A stretch of DNA of 64,000 nt from Engraulis encrasicolus (Eukaryota > Chordata > Actinopteri > Clupeiformes > Engraulidae): the NCBI RefSeq assembly GCF_034702125.1, contig NC_085865.1, forward strand, positions 20,782,781-20,846,780, in the 5' to 3' direction. The notes under the pieces were generated by a model. That model was not told where the DNA came from, ran no database searches, and was given only the letters and a program-made list of their open reading frames with translations. Below, piece after piece: positions 1 to 11,610 of the stretch; the first letter of the stretch is position 1; each line of letters begins with the position of its first letter. A program made the position numbers and the translations under genes.

Positions 1-794
1 CATGCACGTTTTCATGTGTGCGCTCACTTTGGAATAAATAGCTGGTTGCCGATTGGCTGGCTGGCAAAGCCATGTTTTTTTCAACACATCACCATCCCAC
101 TGATGTTGGGTTTCTCTTTCATGCCTGACACGCACACATGTGCCCGGCATTCATATGAGGGCAATTATTGCCTAGCCCCCATCATCTTTATGCAAGGCGT
201 TATGCCTCTCCGCGTGATTAAAATATGGGTGTCAAAAGAGTGATGAAAACGATAGAATGCTCAAACTTGATTAGAAATGGTAATCCGTCACAGCGCGCGA
301 GACAGTCGGTTCCTCTCTGAGGGGGGCATCATCATCATTGCGTCCTCCTCGGCGTCTTCGTGGAAGGTCTGCTTGGGCGTAATCAACAGGAGAGCGTCCT
401 CGTAATGGCCGAACATCAAATTAATTTTTGCCCTCCCCAAGATCTTAACTTATTCACTCGCATATTTCCTAAATGATTGCTAGATGTTTCATCAGTCCGC
501 GAAGCACTCTGTTCATCATAAATGTAATAATAACATGACTAAATGGGGTGGTTTTATGATGTGATTTGTAGAGTGTCTGTGTGTGTGTGTGTGTGCGCGC
601 CGCGGGCACGAGTGTGTGTGTATGAGAGGGGGTGTGAGAGTCAGATAGTCGGTCTTCACTGCCATATAATCTCTGGAGATCAAACCCTTTAAAAGTGTTG
701 CTCAGTAATAAGCACACAGCGCTTTCTGAAGACAAGCGCCTGGGGTTCTCTGCCAAGTAGTGTCGAGGGGGGAAGGTGCGGCAGGGCTGGGCAG

Positions 795-962
795 GGCAGG
801 GCATGGAAGCAGGACCTCTGACAGCTGGGCCCCGGGCAAAGTCACCTGAGAGGGCCCCCAAATCCAATACATACAAAGTAATGAGGTTCCAATTCTGCTT
901 CCCTCCTCCCTGGGCCCCGAGACAACTGACCCATTTGTCCCCCCCAATTGGCTTCCCTGCAT
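795..962. repeat. Dispersed repeat, copy 1
   Basis: This segment matches the reverse complement of about 41178-41335 in a top1 intron. Shared landmarks are a GGGCCC-GAGACA-CTGACCC stretch, an ACATACAA-GTAATGAG stretch and a CTTCCCTGC end. Two diverged copies in opposite orientation in unrelated introns show a dispersed repeat. I cannot name the family. Confidence 0.6.
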
Positions 963-1348
963 AGAAGGCAGGCATAGCATGGAGGCAGGCAGCTGTAAGT
1001 GAAGGAAGGAAGGAGGTATAGCTGGGATTTTTAAGATTCCTCCTCAGCATCCATCAGTACCCTGGGCGTGGAGCCGCCCGTCAAGGTGGGGATTTGAAGT
1101 CTGAAACCAAACGGGGGAGCTTCTAAAACATAGTCACGATTTGAGATGAATCATACGCACCCAGCTCGTGCTGTTATGCACCTCGGCTGCGCTTGTCACA
1201 GTGCGACTACTGAAAGGCGTCTTTTCATATTTTTATTATTATTTTATTTTGTGCATCTTTAGAAGTTTTCTTCTTTTTTTTGCGGTGTGACACAGGTGTA
1301 CAACGTTGTGGCAGTCAAATGTCCGCCCGTGCTGTCTTGATTTCCTGC

Positions 1349-1393
<45 letters not shown>

Positions 1394-1490
1394 AGTGCTA
1401 CCACACACGCATTCACTGCTTTAAATGCTCAGGCTTTGTTGTCAATAAAGCAGCATTTTAGCATTTGCCTACCTCAATTAATGCACATAC

Positions 1491-1751
1491 TTAAAGGGGT
1501 ATGCCACTATTTTGGGGCTTAATACAGTTAAAATCGTTGGCCAGGGTTTATAAAGGTGGTACGCTGGTGGTATGCTACGATGCTACACGGATCCGTTGAC
1601 TTTCACTAGCTTAGCAACATATTCCCTCTTTTAACTTGTCTTAAAGCAAGACAACGCTTAACATAAAAAATAAGACACTTTACCACCTTTATAAAACCCA
1701 GCCAACGATTTTAACTGTATTAAGCCCCAAAATAGTGGCATACCCCTTTAA
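1491..1751. mobile_element. Short inverted-repeat element (MITE) with TTAA flanks
   Basis: Two arms of roughly 65-70 bp at 1495-1562 and about 1680-1747 are close reverse complements, starting AGGGGTATGCC and ending GGCATACCCCT. Each end abuts TTAA (1491-1494 and 1748-1751). The core of about 120 bp has no reading frame. TTAA duplication is characteristic of piggyBac-type transposons, so this is best read as a non-autonomous piggyBac-like MITE. The family assignment is inferred from the target site only. Confidence 0.75.
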
Positions 1752-1958
1752 GCACAGCACATTGACGTTTATGTTTTTTTTACATGTACAAAGTAAACAA
1801 TAGGTCAATGTTACAAAGTGCAGATATTGAACCACTGATAGAAAATTGTTGATACACATCCCACGTATGCATGTACCCAGTATGTATGTATGTATGAGCG
1901 TGCGTATGCATTAATGCACTAGCTCACCGTCTAAAACTGCGGCTTGTGTTTGGTGCAG

Positions 1959-2120
1959 GACGAGGGTCTGAGACAGCGGAAGGCTCTGCGGCCCGACAAC
2001 ATGGTATCAAACTCAGGAGGCATGATGAGCAAGCAACAGAGCGCCAGCTCCCTGCCCTCGCTACTCGTCGTCATCGCAGCCATCTTCATCGGATTCTTCC
2101 TGGGGAAGTTCATCTTGTAG
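1959..2120 (+). CDS. vapa: VAMP-associated protein A, last coding exon
   Basis: This is the terminal coding exon of VAPA, a tail-anchored ER protein. Its cytosolic MSP domain binds FFAT motifs at membrane contact sites and its C-terminal helix anchors it in the ER. The exon follows a TTGGTGCAG acceptor and encodes 53 residues before TAG at 2118-2120. It starts [10 protein letters not shown], the end of the coiled coil, and finishes with the membrane anchor [20 protein letters not shown]. That anchor matches VAPA rather than VAPB, whose tail ends in IIGKIAL (known family sequence). The stretch between coil and anchor contains [16 protein letters not shown] and differs from mammals. The MSP domain and upstream exons lie left of the window. 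The next gene, apcdd1, is convergent. Confidence 0.93.
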   Translation, partial: DEGLRQRKALRPDNMVSNSGGMMSKQQSASSLPSLLVVIAAIFIGFFLGKFIL

Positions 2121-3310
2121 ATAACGATGCGATGAGCAAGAAAGGCCGAACTACAACCATCTGTCCTCTTACTGCACCCTCCTCCACTCCCACCTCCTCC
2201 CTCCTCCATCCCACCCTCCCTCTCTAAACCCTTCTCCCCTCCTCTTCCCGAAACACCTTATCCCCTGTGTCTCCCAAGCCTGGAGGGGGTAACGAAAAAA
2301 ACGAAGAATCGACGAAAAAAACACACCACGTGCGTTCAGCCATTCAGCCCTTAGTCATCTGTGGTTACGTGGTCTGCTGTGGTTCACATACACAGAAACA
2401 AACACATATGCACTCGTACACATACACACTCACTCACTTACAGACATGCATAACATGCACACTCTTATGTACAAAATCATCCAACGGACCATACCTCCTT
2501 CTCCTCTTCCATGTCACACGGTTATTAAACAGAGAAGTGCATATACACACGCAGACAAAAACACGCACATGTACATGCGTTCTCACAGATGAGCAGAATG
2601 AAGTTTATCTTTTTTTTTCTTCTTTTTTTTTTTCTCTCCTCGGTTTCGTTTTGTTTTAATCTACCTTTTTCGTTTTGTGGTGCGGGATTGGGTTATCAAG
2701 GGCTGGGTCGGATTGAGCAAAGAACGGTAAACAAAAAAATCTTCCATCTGTCACGGCATTCGTAGCAGTGTATGGGCGAGGCACTGTGTAAGAGACCTTG
2801 GTGGGTAAATTCACAGACACAATAAATAATAAATTTGAATTGTTCTATCTTTCTCACCCTCTCTCTCTCTCTCTTTCTGTGGTTTTAATGAGAGTGGCAC
2901 AGAATGTTTTAAGTGTCTTGTACATGTTATTTTAATCTGTTGAAGAAATGATAAACCAGTACTCAAAAGACATACATGTATAAGACTTTACTTCACGTTG
3001 CTCTATGGGGTTTGACATCAAAACTACTCCAGTAAGTTCTGAAAATGTTTATTTTTCTCAATGAATGTTAAAGCTCCACCTTGAAATGGGTGCCTCTTCC
3101 TCTGTACAATTTATTTTTCTGATACTACACAGAAGCAAAAAAACAGGCTTCCAGATATTGTTTGTTCTCTTTTAAAGTTGTCCTTGCATAAATTGAGATA
3201 TCCTGACCTGTGTGAGGCAAATGTTGACTGAAGAACTCCATGCTTTACAATCCTGTCCCATGGTATTTAACATGAAATAAGATTAAATAAAAATATCTAA
3301 CATTCTTTAA
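2121..3310 (+). other. vapa: vapa 3' UTR
   Basis: No coding exon is visible between the vapa stop codon and about 3.3 kb. AATAAA polyadenylation signals occur at 2821-2826 and 3286-3291, suggesting short and long 3' ends. The UTR contains CA-rich and CT-rich runs (about 2390-2460, 2620-2645 and 2860-2880). The extent is inferred from the signals and was not tested with transcripts. Confidence 0.55.
2821..2826 (+). promoter_or_regulatory. vapa: vapa polyadenylation signal (proximal)
   Basis: AATAAA 700 bases after the vapa stop codon; a second AATAAA lies at 3286-3291. Confidence 0.5.
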
Positions 3311-3849
3311 CACGCCTTCATTTGCCTTTGTCCTGCCCTTGTCTTTGTGTATAATACATGTGTATGTGTGTGCGTGTGTATGTGGCACATTAGGGGACTG
3401 TTTTAATATGCCATCTTGTCACAAGCACAGACAACCATAGGCTTAATCACGTATCCCGAGTATACACAAGACGAGCTTGATACAGAACACACTATTTACA
3501 AATAGCTTTGCTTGCCCAACTTTCAGGAGGCAAGATGTTAGTATATTTGGAGAGATTTGGTGGTTTGCTAGCATTAGGCAAATAACGTTGTTTTGAAAAC
3601 TGAAGCATTCTGTACAACATTTAAATGTTTGTTTTCAGCTTTCTGCGAAATCCCTTTTGTGCAAACATCTTGAACAAATAACACCGACCGCAAGAACTCA
3701 CGACAACGTAGCGTAGCAATGCTATTATGTATTCTCAGTTCGGCACGCGAGCTTGTCGTCTTCTTGATCATGATGAGAACATTGCACCAAACATGGCTGA
3801 GCAGTTTCTTTCAATGTCCATCATCCACTTCACAGCTGCAGATGGAGGA

Positions 3850-4069
3850 CAAGGTCCTTTCATCTGTTTATTCTCAAGAACCTCCTCGGAATACAAAGGG
3901 TCCAGCGCGCTCATTTCATGAGCAAGTCTTATACAGAGAGAACTTTCCCTTTTTTATACATCTTTTGAAACCGACCAAGGCTGGTCCATCCATTCTCTTG
4001 TCTTGAGAAGAAAAAAAAAGCCTGAACAAGCAGGCATATGTCCTTGTGCCATTGTGCCCTTCCGCGAAA
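3850..4069 (-). other. apcdd1: apcdd1 3' UTR
   Basis: This is sequence downstream of the apcdd1 stop codon on the minus strand. An AATAAA signal (reverse complement of TTTATT) lies at 3867-3872, so a short 3' UTR of about 200-220 bases is likely. The gap between it and the vapa 3' end (about 3.3-3.85 kb) shows no gene. Confidence 0.5.
3867..3872 (-). promoter_or_regulatory. apcdd1: apcdd1 polyadenylation signal
   Basis: AATAAA on the minus strand, 198 bases past the stop codon. Confidence 0.5.
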
Positions 4070-7000
4070 CTAGATGATCTGTAAAATCATAATTGCCCAC
4101 AAGAGCAGGAACACATGGCAGCACCAGCCACGGTGGCTCCATAGTCCACGGCTGCTGCCGTTCCCCAGCCTGAAGTGCTGGTCCCCCTCCCTGCCTGTGT
4201 GAACGCCCCCGTGGTTGCCAGGGGAGCACTGCATTAGCGCAGGCTGGTAGGACGTGGCCCTCTTTTGGGCCTGATCCGGGCTGGAGCCGTTGGTGGGCCT
4301 CTGGCCGTTGTAAAGCAGGCGGCGGCCGTAGGGGTCTCGTTCCACGCGGAACAGCTCATGCTCGGTGTGGGGCAGTCGGATGCCCAGGGCGGCGCACCCG
4401 GCGGTGGGGGTGACGTCCTGCTCCACCCCCAGGCGCCACGAACCCTCCAGGCCACACTCGTCACCGCTGAAGATGTTGAGCAGGGAGGTGGTGGCCAGGT
4501 CCAGCGGTGTCACCTTCATCTGGGTCACTGGGATGGGATGGGGATAATAAGAAGAAAGATTAGTGCCCTGCCCATGCATTTGGTATAGCAATTGGCATCA
4601 CACGTTTGGATGTACAGTACATGTAATACTATGTGCACCCAATCCAGTAGTTGTAAAACATGACTCTAACTGGCACCAAAGGCATGGGTCATCAACTCAG
4701 TGGGGTCAAATGTGTAGTTAGTAGAACTATTTGGTTACTACTGGCATTCCATTATGCATGCTGCAATGACCTCAGTCGGAGAACTAAGTATAATATGCTA
4801 TACACTCAATATGCATAATATGTATAATATATATGTTTAATATTCTACACATATTCAATGGTGTCCACCAGTGCCCATGCATTCGGTAACAATGGATTGG
4901 ATGGATTACAAGCAGGGGGAAAGTGGTACAGATTCTAAGGGCCCAAGCACTGATAGGAGCCCTTAAGGGGGCCCAAGCACTGAGAGGGGCCCTTAAGGGG
5001 GCCCAAAATTCGAATCTTTCATGGGGCCCAACATTTCTGGCAGCGCCCCTGATTACAAGCACCCTTAATGCAAGGCCCCTGTTATTAGTTTGTTAACCAG
5101 AATACCAATGCGACGCCATAGTGTATAAGTGGTGTAGTACTATGGTAGTTACTTCTTTTCGATGAATAGTCAAATATTCCACTGGCAGAATTGTGCGCAT
5201 AACAGGGTTACAATCTCTGAGGTCCAGGGTCACAACTGTGAATACCTTATTTTACAGTGCACCCCTCTTGAAACCCCAAACAAACCCGAACAATATTTCA
5301 AAAAAGATCAGCAACAATAATAATTAAATTAATTAAGTAAATAAATAAATAAAATAAAATGGCAAAATGAAATAAATAGAACAAGGTTGATGAAAAGGAA
5401 GTAGAAAGAAGAATGAAAATGGAAAGAAGTAAAGAGGGACAGGCCATGTCACGCTAACATTTTAGTAATTGAACAAGCATTCATCGCAGTAACTCATCAT
5501 CACACAGTTTTCTATCAAACTGTTTGTCTGAGGTGTACTCACTTTTACACCACCGTAATTTCACAAAAATGGAAAAAATATTTGTAAGCTTTGTAATTAA
5601 ACTTACTATCAATCTCTTTGTAAGCTTTGTAATTAAACTTACTTTTCTGTGGCAAGCTTCACAGATGTTGTATTAAACTTACTCAACGCACATTTTGGAA
5701 ATAACTTGCGTGTTTACTGAAATATTATTCCAAATGGTAATTTTCAAAAGAGGTGCACTCATTCTGGCTGTGCACTCTGCACACTACACACAACTTCACA
5801 AGCTTGAGAACTTGACTGCAGCCGTTGGTAGCAACTGGCACCAGAGTGGACCTCCTTTGGATGGGTGGGCAGACAGGGCAGACCATAAAAGCCCTATAGG
5901 GTCACCAACTTCAAACAGCAAAACACACTCCCACACACTGGGTGCATCTTAATATGGGACCTTGCCTCCTCCACTTGCGCTTGTCTCCTCGCCCCGCCTC
6001 CTGGCCCCTCCTCCGTGGAGAAAACGATAAAGTTTCCCAGCTGTCAGCCTAGCCACAACAACTTTTGAGGGACTGTTTTTCATTCACCATCCCAATTGCA
6101 ATCGTGAAAAAGACTCTACAATTGAGCTTTTGCAAGATATTGAAATATAATGCTGTTGTCAGTGATGTCATCATGACGAGAAGCGAGTGGAGGAGGCAAG
6201 TGGAGGAGGCAAGGTCCCATATTAAGATGCACTCACTGCCCTCATCAGCAGAGGGAAACTAATATTGTGCAGTGTTTCCACAATAAAGTAGTGAAATAAA
6301 GGCGTTTGCTGCAGATGAGGACATTGGGCAGCCGTCTGCTACTTTATACAAGCTGCTATCACATCTTTGCTGTAACCGTACTAGGCACACAGCTGCACAG
6401 TTCTGAAAACCTCCGGCGAATTTATCATTAAAGGTGCACTGTGTAGGACAGTGGCCAGGCTAGGTATTGCAATTATGCTGCCTATTACCTTTCCATGAAT
6501 ATTTACTAAATAATAAACTAGTAGTTACTAGAATGACAAAAGTACAGTAGGCTAGGTTTTGCAGACAAAAATGTCTATTTTTGGACATTCAAAATGGTGG
6601 ACATGGAGAAGCTCCACCTTTTCATGGATGAAAAGCACACATTTTCCCAGTCATAATGAATGCTTAGAATTTGATGGTGGTGGTAAGTATCCCTGAAAAA
6701 GGTAACATTTGTGAATGTGCAGCACGAATCCTGGAAATCAACCATTAGGCCTACATTATTGAGATGTTGATTTGAAGTTTTTTTTGCGCACACCTCAGCT
6801 GGCAGGTGTGTCGGAGATGGCCCGTGGGTCACTCAGCAGATCATTTGAAAAACATCCCGCAAACTGACCATTTCGCTGTTTTTCTTTAATACACAACGTT
6901 TCGGTCCTAGACCTTCATCAGGTTCATTTTTACTTCAGTTTACCTGATGAAGGTCTAGGAACAAAACGTGAATAAAAGAAAAACAGCTTATTGGTCAGTG

Positions 7001-10000
7001 TGTGGGAGGTTTTTCAAATGATCTGCTGAGATGTTGATTTGAAAAGATGTCTGTATGGTGTAATTTATTTAGGCCTAGTTTTATTTATGCCTGCACAATT
7101 TAAGTTTGAAATTTGAACTTGAACTGAAAACGTTTATATACGTATACTGTGCACTTTAGGCTACTAAAACACATGATGACATCAAAAAGTGCCACAAATA
7201 CTGCCACTGTGATCTTGATTTGATTTTCACGTTGTGATTTTAACATCTGTCACTGTCATCTGTCACACTGTCAACTGTCATCTGTCACAGTGTGATCTGA
7301 ACATGTTGCATGTTGCTTGTTGCTGTACTCTGCATTTCCCTGCATGTTGCTGCTATTTATGTCTTCTTATTCCAGTCTCTCTGGATAAAAAGCTTCCGCT
7401 AAATGTAAAGGAATGTAATGTCATCTGACAGCTTTTTAAATAAGTTAGTTACATTACAAACAAGCCTTTTCTGCAGCAGCACAGCAAGGCACAACACCAG
7501 GCACTCTACTGCAGCGGCAGGGGCAGAGTTATGTGGGGCTGGGATCATATTGGTGATGACGAGGGCCCTATTAGTGACCTTGGCAGGCCGTATGGGGGGC
7601 ACAATCAGTGTTTTAACCCGGGGCCCTGTGTAATAGTTCCGCCACTGTGTAGTGATCTACCACACATACCTGTGAAGACAAACTCAGTGCCGCCCATGAC
7701 CTTGGCGGAGGGCTGCCCTTGGCTGTAGTGGCCAATGGCGTGCATGCTGAAGGTGGGCATGCGACAGACGGGGTCGGAGTAGTGGTGGTAGAAGCCCTCC
7801 CAGGTGTGGCCGTCTCTGTTGAAGACGAAGTGGCGGGTGAGGAAGAGGATGCCGGGGCGCACCTCGCAGCGCTGGCTCACCCAGTGTCCCTGCACCCGGA
7901 CCGGGGCATTGGCCTTGGGGGGCAGGCTGGGGGGCAGCTGGAGGGTCCCGCGAGACACAATCTGGCAAACGATGCACGAGTGGTCGTGGTCATGCTGCAG
8001 AGAGACAGATGGACAACAAAAAAGGTTTTCAGCTTCATGTGGTGTTAGAAGGGTTTTTTGGAATGCACAGAGAGACAGTTTAAGATTTTCTTGTGATGTA
8101 GAACAGTTCTCTGGAATAGGTTACACTTCCAAATGGAATATTGCACCATGGTTTGGAATACAGTTCCAAAGACAGTCAGATACTGTTATGTTTCATCTCC
8201 ACACGCCCATTGCTTTAATTGCTTAAACTGCAGTCGATTGAAATGACCTGTCAGTTTAATGATACCCTCACTAACACACAAACCACCAGTAATCTGAGCT
8301 AGAGAGGTAGCCAGAATGGGATGTGTGAGAACCTCTAGGAGCCAAGGTGGAGAGAGGAGGAGAGGGGGGGCGAACCTCCAAGGGAAAACTCAAATTTCAA
8401 AGCCTAATTGAAGCATAGCAATCAGCACTCCTTCATTTTTAACATGTGACAGCTGCTCTATTGAACTGCAAAGCTGCTTTTGTGCTGGGAGTTAGTCCCC
8501 TCACATCAGCCCCACAAACTTGATGGAATGTTTGCAGAGAGCAAATCACAAAATGTCACACCACATGTGAGTGTTTTCCCTATTGAGCCAAATGCGTGTT
8601 CACATTCAAGTTTCGACACTAGCCTTTCCAACGAGATGGGGAGGGTGGATGAGGTGCTGCTGGGGCTGGTGTGTAGTGGCAGGCTATGCAAACAAACAAT
8701 TTATTTTTCCGCGCAGAGGAGAAACCTTTGTTTAAATTTTAATCAATCACTTGACCAGCCCTCCAGCCCACAAAATTGAGGAGGCTGGCGCAGACTCTGT
8801 TATTTCATATGCTGGGAAAATGCTGGCTTAACTACAGATAGACCTCGGCCATTCCACTGCCCTCAAACACTACAGCAAAAAGGAGAGGGAAAAAACATTC
8901 TGTGGTAAACCCCCAACAACGCTCGAGGGAATTTGGTCGGATGCTTCATTTTTTTCCCCTGACAGATACAAAGCATGCGGCTTTGGCCACAGGTTCAAGG
9001 GGGGAAACGCCAAATCGGTTCAAGGGGTTCGCCCATGCACGTCTCTGATAGCATTATTACACCGCCACTTCATTAGTGAGTGCGAGTGTAATTACAAGCT
9101 ATGTTTAATTCATGCTATATCAATCAACCGCGGAGGGGCTATCGGACTTCTAAGAGAGATGAGGAGGGACAAGGTTTTTAATGGGGGGCAGGCAAAGCGT
9201 TGACAGCCAATGATTTGCCAAGGCTTACTTGAGTCATCCATCATAAATAATTCAGATTGTACTAGAAACTCATTACCATGGCATTACATATTTCATGTAC
9301 TAGCGCTTCTCTTTTTTTCTTTTTTTTTTCTACCATAAAGCGGGCATAAAATGACTGCCAGCAAATGCGCACGGGAGAGGAGTGTGAGTTCACACAGCCT
9401 CACGCACGCTCTAAAACACGCACATGCGGATACCCACACACTCACACTCTCCCTGTCCTCCTCTCTCTTTTTCTCTTGTCTCTGTCTCTCTCTCTATCAC
9501 ACACATACACACACACACAGATATAAATCCTTTAGAAATCCCCCCGTTCCATCTCTCTGGTCTGGCTCCAGATTAGCCAAGCCCCTGTGCTGGAGCCGGA
9601 GGCACGCACAGAATCCACGGCGGCGCATCAGCGAAGCGCAGAGACGCGTGCGTGCAGGGGCATTTGCCATTCTCTTTGAAGGGCGCGCGCCGTTGGTACG
9701 TGCCGGATCATTGCTGCTGTGGGCACGCTCTTGCACTACCAAAAAACCATCACCTTTACAACTTCGCCTCGACCGGGAGTGGAGAGTGGAGTGCGGCAAA
9801 CGTGAGCTGCCCTTCAACACTGGGCGGCCGAGCCAGACAGACACCTTTCATGCTCTATGATCTATGAATGCCAGAAACTCCCCCCAAATTCAAGGCCTGT
9901 GTTTGTCTGCCCCTTTGCTTGTCCCATGCCATGCAATTCCAAAAGGTAAACATGAACCAATCAGTGCACCTCACTCATCAATAAGTTACATATCCCAGCC

Positions 10001-11610
10001 AATGAGTACATTTCTGCTTGCTCATCACCACCAGTGAAAACCTTGGTGAGAGGTGAATTTACGAGGTTGGGAATGAGGATGTAGCGAAGGTTGCCCCTGG
10101 TGGCTTATCTTTCCCTAAGCCTCTCTGTCTCACTTAATGCCCGGTGCTGGTTCAGCACCCGAAGGGGCCTCTTCCACTCTGAGATGCTGACCTTGATGCT
10201 TTGCAGAGGGGGCTGGTAGCTGGAGGGCTTGTGGACTTTCCTCCGGGACACGTCGGTGTGCAAGTCCCCCAGAAGCAGCTCCTTGCTCTGGCTGTCGGGG
10301 TCTCCGTGTCTGTAGTGTCTCTCCACGCGCAGCAGCAGAAGCTCTTGCATGCTGAAGCCGAGCGGGCCCGTGCAGTCCCGTCCCGTCGCGTGGTCCCACA
10401 GCTCGTAGCTTTTTTCGGGTTTAAAAGCTTCTTCATGCCCGCAGTCCCGCCTCAACTTGGCGCTGAGGTCTCTCGCCGCCTCTGATGTGTGGCAAACCAG
10501 CAGTACGCGATGGAGCTGGTAGTCCGCCTCCGTGCCTCCACGGATGACCCAAGAGGCCTGCTGCACACGCACACTCCCCTGGATGAGGAGGGAGTAGGTG
10601 GGCTCGGTGCAGTGGTTGTCCCGGTAGTAGAACTGCAAGGCATGGAAGGTGTGGTTGTGATGGAAACTGTAAGACCTGATGAGAAACTCGGGACCGGGTC
10701 TCACCTCACAGCTGGGGGATAAAAAGAACATGCAATATTAATGAATATATGCGCGTAATTATGCGGCTTAACTTTGTGCTCTTATAGCTTCCATTATTCT
10801 GGTCTCTAAGCACTTAAGCTCAAAGGCAGCAGCAAACCCGACTCCCCCTGGGCTGACAATTATAATTAGTCATGTAGGAAAAGACTCTATTACTCCCAGT
10901 CCTTGTCACATTTCCTTACAATTAAGATGCAAGTGTACTACACAAAATTTTAGGTACAGTATTACAGAAAATTCTGACCTAGATGAGACCCACTGGCCGG
11001 TGATGTTGGGGGGCATGTGCACAGCAACTTGTGCCCCGCTGTAGAGATGCTTCAGCATATGGCGACACTCCGCGGAGTGCCTCCCGATGTTCTTCCCAGA
11101 CGCCAGCGGGCTGACAGAGTTAAGTGATGACCCTGCGGCACTGCCTGTGGGAGGTAAGGCTTTTTCTCAGACATGCTGCTAGTGTACAATGGTGACAGCC
11201 TGTGTGCGTGTTTCTCCTACTCCACGCACTGCGATTTACTGTAGGCTGCTACTGTCATCTTCGTCATACACAAAGCATTTCTTTCTTCACACTTAAAACT
11301 CGTTAAAATAACATTTCCGTGGCTACCCGCACTGCTGAGATGAAAGTGAAAACTAATGCCATGACATATTTTGAAGGCTCACTAATGCGTAATGTGCCAT
11401 TTCCGCGTGACTTATCAAAGCTTTTCTGAAACCTACTATGGACATTTGGTTTGAATAATGGAGTTCTGCATGGCATTATTCCTTGTGAGAATAGAGCGTG
11501 TCTTTGGATTGCCTAACCAAGGCGTGACTTTAAGAACAAAGTTACTTACCAACATGCAGCCGCATTGCCAGAGGCAAAGTTATTACACTGAAAAACAGAA
11601 GTAGCTCCAT
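4070..11610 (-). CDS. apcdd1: Adenomatosis polyposis coli down-regulated 1 (five coding exons)
   Basis: APCDD1 is a membrane glycoprotein that inhibits canonical Wnt signalling at the cell surface. Exons in transcript order are 11550-11610, 10979-11144, 10192-10711, 7670-7994 and 4070-4527. All junctions have GT/AG sites and compatible phases. The sum is 1530 nt, giving 509 aa against 514 in human. Residues 1-20 form a signal peptide ([15 protein letters not shown]). Exon 2 carries [13 protein letters not shown]. Exon 3 begins the first APCDD1 repeat ([24 protein letters not shown]). Exon 4 begins the second ([22 protein letters not shown]). Exon 5 holds [20 protein letters not shown] and a C-terminal hydrophobic segment ([17 protein letters not shown]) that serves as the anchor. 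The repeat motifs match APCDD1 and the neighbour vapa supports APCDD1 over APCDD1L. No break is seen; introns carry mobile elements. Confidence 0.93.
4940..5055. repeat. GGGCCC-rich tandem and dispersed repeat
   Basis: A unit of about 38 bp built on GGGCCCAAGCACTGA and GCCCTTAAGG is repeated two to three times. It ends in CAGCGCCCCTGA. It is low-complexity, transposon-like filler with no coding content. Confidence 0.5.
5941..6233. mobile_element. MITE with terminal inverted repeats (copy 1)
   Basis: The left end GGTGCATCTTAATATGGGAC and the right end GTCCCATATTAAGATGCACT are reverse complements. The arms extend through CCTTGCCTCCTCCACTTG and its complement, about 39 bp. The flanking CACTG on both sides (5936-5940, 6234-6238) could be a 5-bp target duplication or part of the ends. 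A related copy lies at 50427-50704. There is no coding capacity. Confidence 0.75.
6777..7027. mobile_element. Palindromic insertion with hammerhead-like cores (copy A)
   Basis: The 251-bp insert is bounded by the 16-bp direct repeat GAGATGTTGATTTGAA (6761-6776 and 7028-7043). It consists of about 55 bp of unique sequence followed by a palindrome (6832-7030). On the minus strand at 6898-6921 the arm reads CTGATGA, then GGTC-TAG-GACC (a 4-bp hairpin), then GAAAC. That is the order of a hammerhead ribozyme core, with one extra A before stem II. The plus-strand arm (6944-6968) keeps CTGATGA but GAAA has become AAAA. Hammerheads are known from Penelope-like elements and retrozymes; membership here is inference. 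Confidence 0.7.
7995..10191 (-). other. apcdd1 intron 3
   Basis: No exon or clear mobile element was recognised. CA-rich and CT-rich runs lie at about 9405-9520. Confidence 0.5.

Larger units (their letters stand above)
1..1958 (+). other. vapa intron, 3' portion, with repeats
   Basis: This is non-coding sequence upstream of the last vapa exon; I see no further exon in it. It holds a short TG run near 580-600, a dispersed repeat at about 795-962, a T-rich run near 1363-1390 and an inverted-repeat element at 1491-1751. It ends in a splice acceptor at 1957-1958. Confidence 0.6.
4528..7669 (-). other. apcdd1 intron 4 with several repeats
   Basis: There is no exon between coding exons 4 and 5. 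It contains a GGGCCC-rich repeat near 4940-5055, an AT-rich stretch (5290-5400), a duplicated unit of about 25 bp at 5581-5643, a MITE at 5941-6233 and a palindromic insertion at 6777-7027. Confidence 0.6.
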
